A stretch of DNA of 30,915 nucleotides from JAZDLR01 sp964540995 (GTDB taxonomy: Bacteria; Patescibacteriota; Patescibacteriia; UBA1558; 2-01-FULL-52-15): positions 1 to 30,915 of the forward strand of contig CAZIOU010000013.1 of NCBI GenBank assembly GCA_964540995.1. The letters run 5' to 3'. Under the pieces are notes generated by a model. That model saw nothing but the letters and a program-made list of their open reading frames with translations. It had not been told where the DNA came from and searched no databases. The translations under genes and the position numbers were made by a program. Shown here one piece after another: positions 7,722 to 14,687 of the stretch. Numbering within the stretch: the first letter of the stretch is position 1; each line of letters opens with the position of its first letter.

Positions 7722-8941
7722 CAACAGCCGATATTTTTCATGAAACCGTATCTGCTTTGCTCGCCAATAAGGCGCGATCAGGTTTAACGATCCTAGGAAT
7801 TGTCATTGGTATTGCTTCGGTGATTGCCATGATCGCTATTGGTCAAGGAGCGCAAGGGTCGATCCAATCCAGTATCCAATCAATTGGTTCCAATCTCATC
7901 ATGGTCATGCCTGGAGCGCAGCGAGGCCCTGGAGTACAGGTTAGTGCTGGGCGAGGTTCGGCTCGTACCTTAACACAAGAAGATGCCAATGCTATTGCCA
8001 GCCAGATCACTTCAGCGCAAGCCGTGGCACCAGAAGTTTCTGGCCGCTATCAGGTGACCAGTAAAGGCAAGAATACCAATACTTCGATCGTCGGGACAGT
8101 GGAGGTCTATCCGCAGGTTCGCAATATTGAAATAGACGAGGGTAATTTCGTCTCTAGTCAAAATGTTCAAAGTTTATCCAAAGTTGCGGTCTTGGGCCCG
8201 ACGGTACGCGATGATCTCTTCGGTGAAGGTGGTGAAGCTATTGGTCAGACTATACGTATCCGTGGTATTGAGTTCAAAGTCATCGGCGTTACCAAGGTCA
8301 AGGGTGGAAGTGGTTTTGGCAGTCAGGACGACATGATATTTATTCCTATTAGTAGCGCGCAACGTTTCTTGGCGGGAGACACATATGTTACTACTATAAA
8401 TGTTCAAGCGCCGAATGCTTCCTCGATGGCCACTATTCAGCAGGAGATTACTGATCTGCTAATGACTCGACATCATATTTCTGATCCTACACTGGCAGAC
8501 TTCAATACCTTGAATCAAGCTGATATAGTAGCGACTGCCTCAAGCGTGGCTCAGACCTTCACCATTTTATTGGCGGCTGTAGCAGGTATATCATTGGTCG
8601 TAGGTGGTATCGGTATTATGAATATGATGTTAACCAATGTGACCGAGCGCACCCGAGAAATCGGTTTACGTAAGGCAATCGGGGGTAAGAGGAAAGACAT
8701 TAACCGACAATTCTTGATCGAAGCTATCACCCTGACATTTATCGGAGGGTTGGTCGGTATTTTCCTCGGATGGCTGGTATCAACCATTATTCGATTGCTT
8801 GGGGTGATACAGACCAGTGTTTCTCTGATGTCTATCCTCATAGCCTTCGGTGTATCTGCGGCCATTGGTATTATCTTCGGTTACTATCCTGCTCGACGGG
8901 CAGCAGCACTCAATCCGATCGATGCACTCAGGCACGAATAA
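7718..8941 (+). CDS. MacB-like ABC transporter permease (FtsX domain)
   Basis: 407 aa, the normal size for stand-alone MacB-type permeases. The first membrane helix (about 20-42, ILGIVIGIASVIAMIAIGQG) is followed by the large extracytoplasmic MacB_PCD domain (about 45-275). The FtsX-type core of three helices lies at about 280-400 (LLAAVAGISLVVGGIGIMNM, then FIGGLVGIFLGWLVSTII and IAFGVSAAIGIIFGYYPARR). The coupling segment TERTREIGLRKAIGGKRKDI and the C-terminal RRAAALNPIDALRHE are typical. It overlaps the ATPase stop by 4 nt, so it is translated together with it. No ATPase is fused, unlike E. coli MacB; this two-gene form is usual in Gram-positive-type cells. Confidence 0.95.
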   Translation: MTTADIFHETVSALLANKARSGLTILGIVIGIASVIAMIAIGQGAQGSIQSSIQSIGSNLIMVMPGAQRGPGVQVSAGRGSARTLTQEDANAIASQITSAQAVAPEVSGRYQVTSKGKNTNTSIVGTVEVYPQVRNIEIDEGNFVSSQNVQSLSKVAVLGPTVRDDLFGEGGEAIGQTIRIRGIEFKVIGVTKVKGGSGFGSQDDMIFIPISSAQRFLAGDTYVTTINVQAPNASSMATIQQEITDLLMTRHHISDPTLADFNTLNQADIVATASSVAQTFTILLAAVAGISLVVGGIGIMNMMLTNVTERTREIGLRKAIGGKRKDINRQFLIEAITLTFIGGLVGIFLGWLVSTIIRLLGVIQTSVSLMSILIAFGVSAAIGIIFGYYPARRAAALNPIDALRHE

Positions 8942-9045
8942 AAGAATAATTTTCAATCTCCAATCATCAATTATCAAACAATATTCAATATCAGAATTAC
9001 GCTTTAGGTTTTCATAATTTAAGATTAAATATTTAATATTGTTTG

Positions 9046-9082
9046 CCTGCCCGACGCGCTTCGGCTTGCCGATGCGGGCGGG
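9046..9082. repeat. GC-rich inverted-repeat element in an AT-rich spacer
   Basis: CCTGCCCG (9046-9053) pairs with CGGGCGGG (9075-9082) and CGGC/GCCG pair inside. The 189-bp spacer around it is otherwise AT-rich and holds no gene. There is no U-tract on either side. It looks like a dispersed REP-like palindrome, perhaps also serving as transcription boundary after the permease gene. Confidence 0.45.
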
Positions 9083-9130
9083 GAAATTGAATTTTGAAGA
9101 TTAGAATTAAATTACTAATAAAATCATATT

Positions 9131-9625
9131 ATGAATATAAAAAAGAATCTTTCCCTCATTATAGTGGCTATCCTTATGGTAGCCGGGGCTGCTTTCTACG
9201 GCGGTATGGTTTATGGTAAGGCGCAACGCGGCAATGCTAATTTCGCCAATCTAACAGCTGACCAGCGTGCTGCTCGGATGCAAGCAGGTGGTTTCGCTGG
9301 CCGTGGTGGCGCCAATGCTAATGGTGGACTAGCTAGCGGCGAGGTACTGTCTAAGGATGACAAAAGTATCACTATCAAATTACGTGACGGTGGTTCAAAG
9401 ATTGTATTCCTAGGAAGTAGCACTGAAACTATGAAAACAGTAGTGGGTACGGCGGCCGATCTAACTGTCGGTCAGCAAGTAGTGGTAACTGGAACAGATA
9501 ATAGTGATGGAAGTATCACTGCTCAGAATGTGCAGATCAGACCGGCTGGTTCAATGCCACTCGGTGGCGCGGCAGGACTAGGATCTGGTCAGCCAGCTGT
9601 TTCCAATCCACCAGCAACCAAATAA
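9131..9625 (+). CDS. Exported DUF5666-type protein
   Basis: 164 aa. A hydrophobic N-terminal helix (about 7-28, LSLIIVAILMVAGAAFYGGM) acts as signal or anchor. A flexible Gly/Ala/Asn-rich linker (about 35-68) is followed by one OB-like domain (about 68-138): GEVLSKDDKSITIKLRDGG, VGQQVVVTGT and DGSITAQNVQI, the order typical of DUF5666. The tail is Gly/Pro-rich. Function is unknown for the family. The gene follows the exporter in the same direction after a 189-bp spacer. Its domain resembles the outer part of the membrane protein at 3714 and the multi-domain protein at 26790, suggesting a shared binding partner or ligand (inference). Confidence 0.75.
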   Translation: MNIKKNLSLIIVAILMVAGAAFYGGMVYGKAQRGNANFANLTADQRAARMQAGGFAGRGGANANGGLASGEVLSKDDKSITIKLRDGGSKIVFLGSSTETMKTVVGTAADLTVGQQVVVTGTDNSDGSITAQNVQIRPAGSMPLGGAAGLGSGQPAVSNPPATK

Positions 9626-9627
9626 AC

Positions 9628-10272
9628 TTACAAGTTTAGTATCGAAGCGGCGTCAATCCATTGATTGAGGTCGTTTTGGTTTGGTACGTAGCCTTTCAAT
9701 TCAATAGCGTTGCCGCGATGAATGCCGAGATGTAAGTGTTTGCGTTCTCCGTCTGTTTCTGTGCTGTAGCCTTGGCCGAGATGACCGATTGTTTGTTCGG
9801 GCTTTAGCTTATCACCGACTTTGACGGTGATGCTCTTGATGGCTAGGTGACCATAGAGAACGGTTATAGGCTGATCATTATAGCGGCAGCTCTGTATCAG
9901 TACGCCGCCGTAGCCACTAATGACTCGTTTGAGAAGCACAGTACCGTCGCAGATAGCAGAGATAGCAATGACCGTATCTTTTTCATCAGTAGTTGTCTCG
10001 AAATCAGTACCAGTATGATAGCCGCTAAACTTCTCCGGCTGAACCGGCGAATTGGTGGGAGAAACTTTGATGCCAAACGGTTTCATAGTAATGCGTTCCG
10101 AAGCCTTGTTGATTGGCCAAGCGAAGCTATTACTAATAGTTGGTGCTGTTGAGGTAGAAACTGTCGGTGCTAAAGGTAATGACAATGATGTCTTTGATTG
10201 AGGCTTGATAAGCCAGATAGTGAATAAAACTAAGATGGCACAACCTAAAATGAAAATATTTCTTTGGGTCAT
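9628..10272 (-). CDS. M23 family (LytM-type) peptidoglycan endopeptidase, membrane-anchored
   Basis: 214 aa from the ATG at 10272; a GTG at 10287 would add 5 residues and cannot be excluded. The N-terminal membrane helix spans about 5-22 (IFILGCAILVLFTIWLI). The C-terminal M23 domain carries the zinc ligands H86 and D90 (H-T-G-T-D), the His of YGHL (142), and the H-L-H pair 179-181. All four catalytic-site positions are therefore present and the enzyme is probably active. It should cut peptide cross-bridges of peptidoglycan outside the membrane. The gene is convergent with the DUF5666 gene (2 nt apart) and divergent from the flavoprotein gene, with a 54-bp shared promoter region. Confidence 0.88.
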   Translation of the reverse strand: MTQRNIFILGCAILVLFTIWLIKPQSKTSLSLPLAPTVSTSTAPTISNSFAWPINKASERITMKPFGIKVSPTNSPVQPEKFSGYHTGTDFETTTDEKDTVIAISAICDGTVLLKRVISGYGGVLIQSCRYNDQPITVLYGHLAIKSITVKVGDKLKPEQTIGHLGQGYSTETDGERKHLHLGIHRGNAIELKGYVPNQNDLNQWIDAASILNL

Positions 10273-10314
10273 AAATAGTCTTTGCACTTAATGTACCAGA
10301 CAATGTGAACGTGG

Positions 10315-10320
10315 TAAAAT
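10315..10320 (+). promoter_or_regulatory. -10 box TAAAAT for a leaderless transcript
   Basis: TAAAAT ends 6 nt before the ATG at 10327, with no SD. The start of transcription should fall on or beside the A of the ATG. Confidence 0.5.
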
Positions 10321-10326
10321 GAAGCT

Positions 10327-11040
10327 ATGAAATCAATAGAAGAATATCGGCAGCTTCGAGATCAGACTGTTGAATATTTACGGGCAAAGGACAAAGTTTT
10401 ATTTGTCACTACCTCCAATAGGTGGAAGGGGGAAGCGGGAGGGGAATTACCCAAAAGTACTCGTCTAGCGATTGATATATCCCGTCGCGTCGGCTTGGAG
10501 AAAGTAGAAATCATTGATGTGACCAGATTGAAGATTTATCCTTGTGAAGGTAATGTCTCGACCAAAGGCGGTAATGTCTGTGGTGTGCAGGCTGCAATGC
10601 TGAAAGACAAAGATAAGAATCCTACTGGTTATCATCGTTGCTATGCTAGTATCAATAATCCTGATGACGAGTTATGGAAGCTCAGCAAGAGTTTATTTCA
10701 GTCACAGGCGGTAGTATTTTTCGGTTCGGTTCGTTGGGGGCAGATGAACTCCTTTTATCAACGTCTGATCGAACGACTGACCTGGATAGAGAATCGACAT
10801 TTCGCTTTGGGCGAAGCCAATATAGTTGAGCAGATTGCTGCTGGTATCATTGTCACGGGACATAATTGGAATGGGGAACAGGTGATCGCTACTCAGAAAG
10901 ATGTCTTGAAGTTTTATGGTTTCGAAGAAGCTCCGGAGCTCTGTTGGAATTGGCAGTTTACTGATACTATAGAGGATGAAAGTTTAGAGTCTTACGTGCA
11001 AGCAGGTTTACAATTTGAGAAAACATTTTTTACTTCCTAA
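10327..11040 (+). CDS. Flavodoxin-fold NAD(P)H-dependent FMN reductase-like protein
   Basis: 237 aa. The first strand VLFVTTSNRWKGEAGGELPKS carries a Ser/Thr-rich phosphate-binding loop. It is followed by helix RLAIDISRRVGLEKVEIIDV and a Cys-containing segment (YPCEGNVSTKGGNVCG, then HRCYA) ahead of NNPDDELW. Next come QAVVFFGSVRWGQMNSFYQR and LIERLTW. This order (flavin loop, Cys-rich insert, D-D-x-x-x, GS-x-RWG-x-M) is that of the flavodoxin-family oxidoreductases related to iron-sulfur flavoproteins. Only three Cys are seen, so a complete Fe-S motif is doubtful. It likely transfers electrons with FMN; the partner is unknown. The stop codon abuts the ATG of the carboxypeptidase gene. Confidence 0.75.
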   Translation: MKSIEEYRQLRDQTVEYLRAKDKVLFVTTSNRWKGEAGGELPKSTRLAIDISRRVGLEKVEIIDVTRLKIYPCEGNVSTKGGNVCGVQAAMLKDKDKNPTGYHRCYASINNPDDELWKLSKSLFQSQAVVFFGSVRWGQMNSFYQRLIERLTWIENRHFALGEANIVEQIAAGIIVTGHNWNGEQVIATQKDVLKFYGFEEAPELCWNWQFTDTIEDESLESYVQAGLQFEKTFFTS

Positions 11041-11931
11041 ATGAAACTATTTCTAATTATCGCCGTTGTAGCTAGTCTTATAGTGTCTACTCCAGTTATG
11101 GCGGTGACGACCAGTAAGACAGCGGCTCCGCCTGTGGCGGCAAAGAAGGTAACTACACCAGCCAAGAAAACGGTGGCTAAGAAAGTGGTTAAGAAGGTTG
11201 ATCCCAATACCTTGGTGACCTACATCAAATTACAGGACGGTAAATTGGTTTCTAGTTATCAAGCGGACAAGGTGTTACCGCCGGCTTCGATGACCAAGCT
11301 GATGACAGCTTTGGTGATCTTGGATCAGAAGCCTGATTGGTCCAAGAAGATTACGATTACCAAAGAGTATCTCGATTATCCCAAAATTTTTGTCGGTAAT
11401 GATGCTACCAGTGAAGTAAGTTTACGTCTGGGTGATACTGTCAGTGTCTATGATCTCTGGGTTGCTATGCTGGTCGCCTCATCCAATCAATCAGCGCGAG
11501 CCTTAGTCGATGCCGTTGGTGTGCCGTATGATACGTTCTTGCTCAAGATGAATCAGAAAGCCAAAGACTTAGGTCTCAAGAAAACTATTTTCAAAGACGT
11601 GGCTGGTTTAAGTGAAAATACCTTAACCACCGCTCGTGAGATGGCAGTGATTGCCAGCACTGCCTTTGGTCAGTCAGCTATATTACGCGCCAGCCAAGTA
11701 CATAATTATACGATTATTGCTACTACTGCTGACGGACAGTGGCGTTCTATCGTAGTAACGGATAGAAATTATAGTTTACAAGCGTTTGCCCCTGATGCCG
11801 CCAAGGTTGGTTTCTTGGTGGAAGCGCAGCGTACTGTTTCCATTAAAAAAGGTAACGCTATTGTAGTCGTAATGCACGCCATGAGCATGGCCCAGCGTAA
11901 TAGTATTTTGCAGAAATTGCTGCCCATCTAG
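11041..11931 (+). CDS. dacA: Serine-type D-Ala-D-Ala carboxypeptidase-like protein (PBP5/peptidase S11 family)
   Basis: 296 aa. Signal peptide (about 1-21, ending VMA), a Lys/Ala/Pro-rich linker (about 25-52), then the penicillin-binding fold. Catalytic S83-x-x-K86 (SMTK) and S147-S-N149 (SxN) are present. The third motif, normally K-T-G, reads K255-V-G257 (AAKVGFL). The Thr-to-Val change is unusual, and beta-lactam or substrate affinity may be altered. The C-terminal PBP5 domain is missing, giving a short form. It trims the terminal D-Ala of peptidoglycan stem peptides outside the membrane. It starts directly after the upstream stop and ends at a strong terminator. The Lys-rich linker may bind wall polymers (inference). 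Confidence 0.85.
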   Translation: MKLFLIIAVVASLIVSTPVMAVTTSKTAAPPVAAKKVTTPAKKTVAKKVVKKVDPNTLVTYIKLQDGKLVSSYQADKVLPPASMTKLMTALVILDQKPDWSKKITITKEYLDYPKIFVGNDATSEVSLRLGDTVSVYDLWVAMLVASSNQSARALVDAVGVPYDTFLLKMNQKAKDLGLKKTIFKDVAGLSENTLTTAREMAVIASTAFGQSAILRASQVHNYTIIATTADGQWRSIVVTDRNYSLQAFAPDAAKVGFLVEAQRTVSIKKGNAIVVVMHAMSMAQRNSILQKLLPI

Positions 11932-11956
11932 TTTGACAGAAATGACATCAAAAGGT

Positions 11957-11980
11957 AGTCTTCGGCTGAAGACTTTTTTT
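11957..11980 (+). terminator. Intrinsic terminator of the flavoprotein-dacA unit
   Basis: AGTCTTC (11957-11963), loop GGCT and GAAGACT (11968-11974), followed by a T-run to 11980. A TTGACA at 11933-11938 lies 17 nt before a TAGTCT (11956-11961) inside this hairpin, so the next gene's promoter may overlap it. Confidence 0.9.
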
Positions 11981-12028
11981 GTTCATTTCCTGCTAGGCAA
12001 AACCGTTCCCTTACCTAAGGAGTCCGTA

Positions 12029-12400
12029 ATGTCGCGTAAACTGGATGCTCACCCGAATCTTCTCGCTATCATTGTTGCCTGTGGGTTTTTCAATCTCACG
12101 CCTACGGCCAGGGCCTTGGCTGAGGCTCTGCTGGACGTCGGAAAGGGCGTCGATCCTTTGTTTCAAAGGAGCAAGCAGGAATTTTCTCTGTTGATCGGTG
12201 ATGTTGAAAAAGAATTGAATCAGCTGCAGCGTTTGAATCTGGTGCAGCCGAGACCTGACTGTGATGGATACTTCACGGCAACGGAAGATGGTCGGGCAGT
12301 GGTCAATGAATTTGACCTGCCGCTGGAGCTAGTGAATGTTCCGGCCATCACCATGATTCGTATGCGTTCCGCTCGTTTCGATTGGGCCGCTGCAGCCTGA
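12029..12400 (+). CDS. Small winged-helix-like protein of unknown function
   Basis: 123 aa from the ATG at 12029, chosen because AAGGAG (12017-12022) sits 6 nt upstream. The longer frame from 11933 runs through the preceding terminator. There is no signal or membrane segment. The middle and C-terminal part (LLIGDVEKELNQLQRLNLVQ, then DGYFTATEDGRAVVNEF) reads like the last helix and wing of a MarR/PadR-like winged helix, so DNA binding is possible. The small protein at 29335 has the same layout (helix, short strand, LTEQGWRVW wing, LFLE). It is a stand-alone unit with its own SD and terminator. No specific function can be given. Confidence 0.65.
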   Translation: MSRKLDAHPNLLAIIVACGFFNLTPTARALAEALLDVGKGVDPLFQRSKQEFSLLIGDVEKELNQLQRLNLVQPRPDCDGYFTATEDGRAVVNEFDLPLELVNVPAITMIRMRSARFDWAAAA

Positions 12401-12411
12401 TGAATCTCTGT

Positions 12412-12449
12412 CCCATCCTTGGCACTATGCTGAGGATGGGATTTTTATT
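12412..12449 (+). terminator. Intrinsic terminator
   Basis: CCCATCCT (12412-12419) pairs with AGGATGGG (12433-12440), followed by ATTTTTATTT. It closes the small winged-helix-like gene. Confidence 0.85.
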
Positions 12450-12453
12450 TACA

Positions 12454-12482
12454 TTGACAATACCTCTTAGTTTCACTAGTAT
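12454..12482 (+). promoter_or_regulatory. Sigma-70-type promoter TTGACA-17-TAGTAT
   Basis: Perfect -35 TTGACA (12454-12459), 17-nt spacer and TAGTAT (12477-12482). It lies about 55 nt before the GTG start of the acyltransferase, leaving a leader of about 50 nt that carries a strong SD. Confidence 0.8.
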
Positions 12483-12537
12483 CAATGATTGAACTAAGTT
12501 CATTTCATTGTATCCTAACCCTACCGAGGAGGAGCGC

Positions 12538-13380
12538 GTGGCCAGCACTATGAATAGTAGAGTTAGTCCTACTGCTCGTCTGCGGTGGACCTTCGTTTCG
12601 ATCTGGGAGCCGATCAAGGACTATATGGTCTATCCCATGGTTCAGTGGTGTCTGATCGTATTTATCACTGTCTATTCAGTGACTGTGTTTCGGATTCTAA
12701 ATCGGATGAAGATTCATGGTCAGAAATATCTTCATCTGAATCAGTCAGGTGACCTCGTGGCCTCTTGGCATGAGTCGATGTGCGATAGTTTCGCTATCGG
12801 AGCTGCCATCGGGCCAAGTATGATCTGGCGTCAGAATGCCATTCCTTGGAACTTCGCAGCCGCACGAAACTTCATGTCGCGTCGCCTCGTCAAGACCATC
12901 GTGACGATGCTCAAGACGCATCCAGTCAAAGAGAGTGAGAGTGGCAAGCGTGCTGACAGTTCGGCTTTGCGTACTGCGATAGCTCTACTGAAGCATACCA
13001 ACGTTGAGCTGTTCCCGGCCGGCACTCGTTACCGCCCTGATCAGATCGAAGATCCGGTTGCGCCAGCTGGATTTGGTTTGACGGTTCTCATGGCGCGCCG
13101 TGTCATCCCTGTGGCTTTCGTCGGTATGGGTGGTCACAACGGTGTCCAGCCGTATCGCAAGACGGAGTATGACGGTCCGCCTACTGTCTTTCACATTTTC
13201 GGACCCTACCCCGACTGGGTGATGGGTGTGCGCTTCGGTAAGCGCATTGTCATGAATGTAGGCGAGCCTATCGATGTCGAGGAGCTGAAGCAGCGTTTCG
13301 CTGGTCGGCCCAATGACAAACAGTTGATCGCCGACTTCGTGATGCAGCGCATCATCGAACTGCGGCGAGAAATCCTCTAA
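12538..13380 (+). CDS. PlsC-like 1-acyl-glycerol-3-phosphate acyltransferase family protein
   Basis: 280 aa from the GTG at 12538, favoured because AGGAGG (12527-12532) lies 5 nt upstream; the ATG at 12550 is too far from it. A hydrophobic helix (about 33-53) anchors the protein. The acyltransferase HX4D motif is H78-E-S-M-C-D83. The third motif, normally F-P-E-G-T-R, is F-P-A-G-T-R (159-164): the conserved Glu is Ala. The family transfers a fatty acyl chain to lysophospholipid or related glycerol lipids at the inner membrane face. The Glu change leaves substrate and activity uncertain. The gene is GC-richer than its neighbours, with its own promoter and terminator. The next gene also acts on lipid acyl chains. 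Confidence 0.8.
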   Translation: MASTMNSRVSPTARLRWTFVSIWEPIKDYMVYPMVQWCLIVFITVYSVTVFRILNRMKIHGQKYLHLNQSGDLVASWHESMCDSFAIGAAIGPSMIWRQNAIPWNFAAARNFMSRRLVKTIVTMLKTHPVKESESGKRADSSALRTAIALLKHTNVELFPAGTRYRPDQIEDPVAPAGFGLTVLMARRVIPVAFVGMGGHNGVQPYRKTEYDGPPTVFHIFGPYPDWVMGVRFGKRIVMNVGEPIDVEELKQRFAGRPNDKQLIADFVMQRIIELRREIL

Positions 13381-13385
13381 CTTTG

Positions 13386-13421
13386 GCCCCACCCCGAATA
13401 CTTCGGCGGTGGGGCTTTCTT
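13386..13421 (+). terminator. Intrinsic terminator of the acyltransferase gene
   Basis: GCCCCACC (13386-13393) with GGTGGGGC (13408-13415), extended inside by CCGAA/TTCGG around a TAC loop, followed by TTTCTTATT. Confidence 0.9.
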
Positions 13422-13422
13422 A

Positions 13423-13450
13423 TTGATTTTTTTTACTATTGCGCTAGGCT
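13423..13450 (+). promoter_or_regulatory. Promoter TTGATT-16-TAGGCT
   Basis: TTGATT (13423-13428) and TAGGCT (13445-13450), 12 nt before the ATG at 13463. The untranslated leader would be only about 5 nt. An AGAGG at 13451-13455 could serve as a weak SD if transcription starts earlier. Confidence 0.5.
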
Positions 13451-13462
13451 AGAGGTATAGCT

Positions 13463-14575
13463 ATGTCAGCTCAAACGACCATTCAGAAGCTGCTCCAGAC
13501 CGCCGATGTTGAGCTCGGAGGCACGAGGCCTTGGGATTTGCGAGTGTCTAACCCGAGCTTTTATCGTCGTGTCTTGGCGGGCGGATCGGTGGGACTAGGG
13601 GAGAGTTATATGGATGGTTGGTGGGAGGTGGAGCAACTAGATGAATTTTTCCAGCGAGTCTTAGCAGCTCGACTCGATCTTAAGATCGGTAGCGAATGGT
13701 CTTTTTTACGAGAAGCGCTACTGGCTCGAATTTTTAATTGGCAGTCACTGATGCGGGCAGGTGCCAATGCTAGTTTCCACTACAATTTGGGTAATGATCT
13801 CTATCGAGCCATGTTGGATAAGCGGTTGGTCTATACTTGTGGTTATTGGTCAGAGGCAACTGATCTCGATAGTGCGCAAGAAGCTAAGCTTGATCTGGTC
13901 TGCCGTAAGCTCAATTTGCAATCAGGCCAAAGAATTTTAGATATTGGTTGTGGTTGGGGGAGCTTCGCCAAGTTTGCTGCCGAACGCTACGGCGTCACGG
14001 TGGTTGGTGTCACAGTCTCACAAGAACAAGTTAGTTTGGGCCAGCAGCTATGTCAGGGCTTACCAGTCGAGATTAAGCTACAAGATTATCGTCAAATTGA
14101 AGGAACCTTTGATCATATCGTTTCGCTGGGTATGTTCGAGCATGTTGGCTTCAAAAATTATCAGACCTATATGCAAGTTGCTCGTGACCATCTGGCTGAC
14201 GAGGGGTTATTTTTGCTACACACTATTGGCGGTAATCATACCGGTTATAATGCTGAACCGTGGCTGGCCAAATATATTTTCCCCCATTCACATGTTCCTT
14301 CGCCCCGCCAAATCGTCGAAGCGGCTGAAGGACGATTGATATTAGAGGACTGGCATAATTTCGGCCCAGATTATGACAAAACCTTGATGGCCTGGTGGCA
14401 TAATTTCGATAGTCACTGGTCAGAACTGCAACCAACCTATGGCGATCGTTTCTACCGTATGTGGAAATATTATTTATTGTCGTGTGCCGGCGGTTTCCGA
14501 GCACGCTACAATCAGCTGTGGCAGATTGTCTGGTCCAAGAACGGTGTCAGCGGTGGCTACAGGTCCATTCGTTAA
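13463..14575 (+). CDS. cfa: Cyclopropane-fatty-acyl-phospholipid synthase family methyltransferase
   Basis: 370 aa, close to the family's usual ~380. The N-terminal domain (about 1-100, GGSVGLGESYMDGWWE) is the lipid-binding part. The Rossmann SAM domain begins near 150, with LDIGCGWGS at 159-167. Residues corresponding to the bicarbonate/active site of E. coli CFA synthase are present: C126 (VYTCGYW), E226 (MFEHVG), H253 (LHTIG) and Y304 (FGPDYDKT), all offset by 13 from E. coli numbering. The enzyme adds a methylene from SAM across double bonds of acyl chains in existing phospholipids. Its presence beside an acyltransferase indicates that the cell modifies unsaturated membrane lipids, which it may take up rather than make (inference). 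Confidence 0.93.
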   Translation: MSAQTTIQKLLQTADVELGGTRPWDLRVSNPSFYRRVLAGGSVGLGESYMDGWWEVEQLDEFFQRVLAARLDLKIGSEWSFLREALLARIFNWQSLMRAGANASFHYNLGNDLYRAMLDKRLVYTCGYWSEATDLDSAQEAKLDLVCRKLNLQSGQRILDIGCGWGSFAKFAAERYGVTVVGVTVSQEQVSLGQQLCQGLPVEIKLQDYRQIEGTFDHIVSLGMFEHVGFKNYQTYMQVARDHLADEGLFLLHTIGGNHTGYNAEPWLAKYIFPHSHVPSPRQIVEAAEGRLILEDWHNFGPDYDKTLMAWWHNFDSHWSELQPTYGDRFYRMWKYYLLSCAGGFRARYNQLWQIVWSKNGVSGGYRSIR

Positions 14576-14598
14576 TTTGTTGCGTTAGATTTTTTATC

Positions 14599-14623
14599 GC
14601 TATCCATTAAGGTAGCTATTTTT
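14599..14623 (+). terminator. Probable intrinsic terminator after cfa
   Basis: GCTATC (14599-14604) pairs with GGTAGC (14611-14616), including one G-T pair, followed by TATTTTT. Confidence 0.6.
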
Positions 14624-14649
14624 GACCTACAGAATGACTATGCTACAAT
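14622..14649 (+). promoter_or_regulatory. Promoter TTGACC-16-TACAAT for glutamate dehydrogenase
   Basis: TTGACC (14622-14627), 16-nt spacer, TACAAT (14644-14649). The leader to the ATG at 14688 is about 30 nt, with a small AGGGCT/AGCCT hairpin and no good SD. Confidence 0.65.
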
Positions 14650-14687
14650 AGGGCTTACGAGCCTCTATTATTATTTACCTAGACACT

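Noticed and set aside
12985..13392. 135-aa minus-strand frame inside the acyltransferase gene
   Set aside because: It overlaps a gene with clear HX4D and FPxGTR motifs and ends in the terminator.
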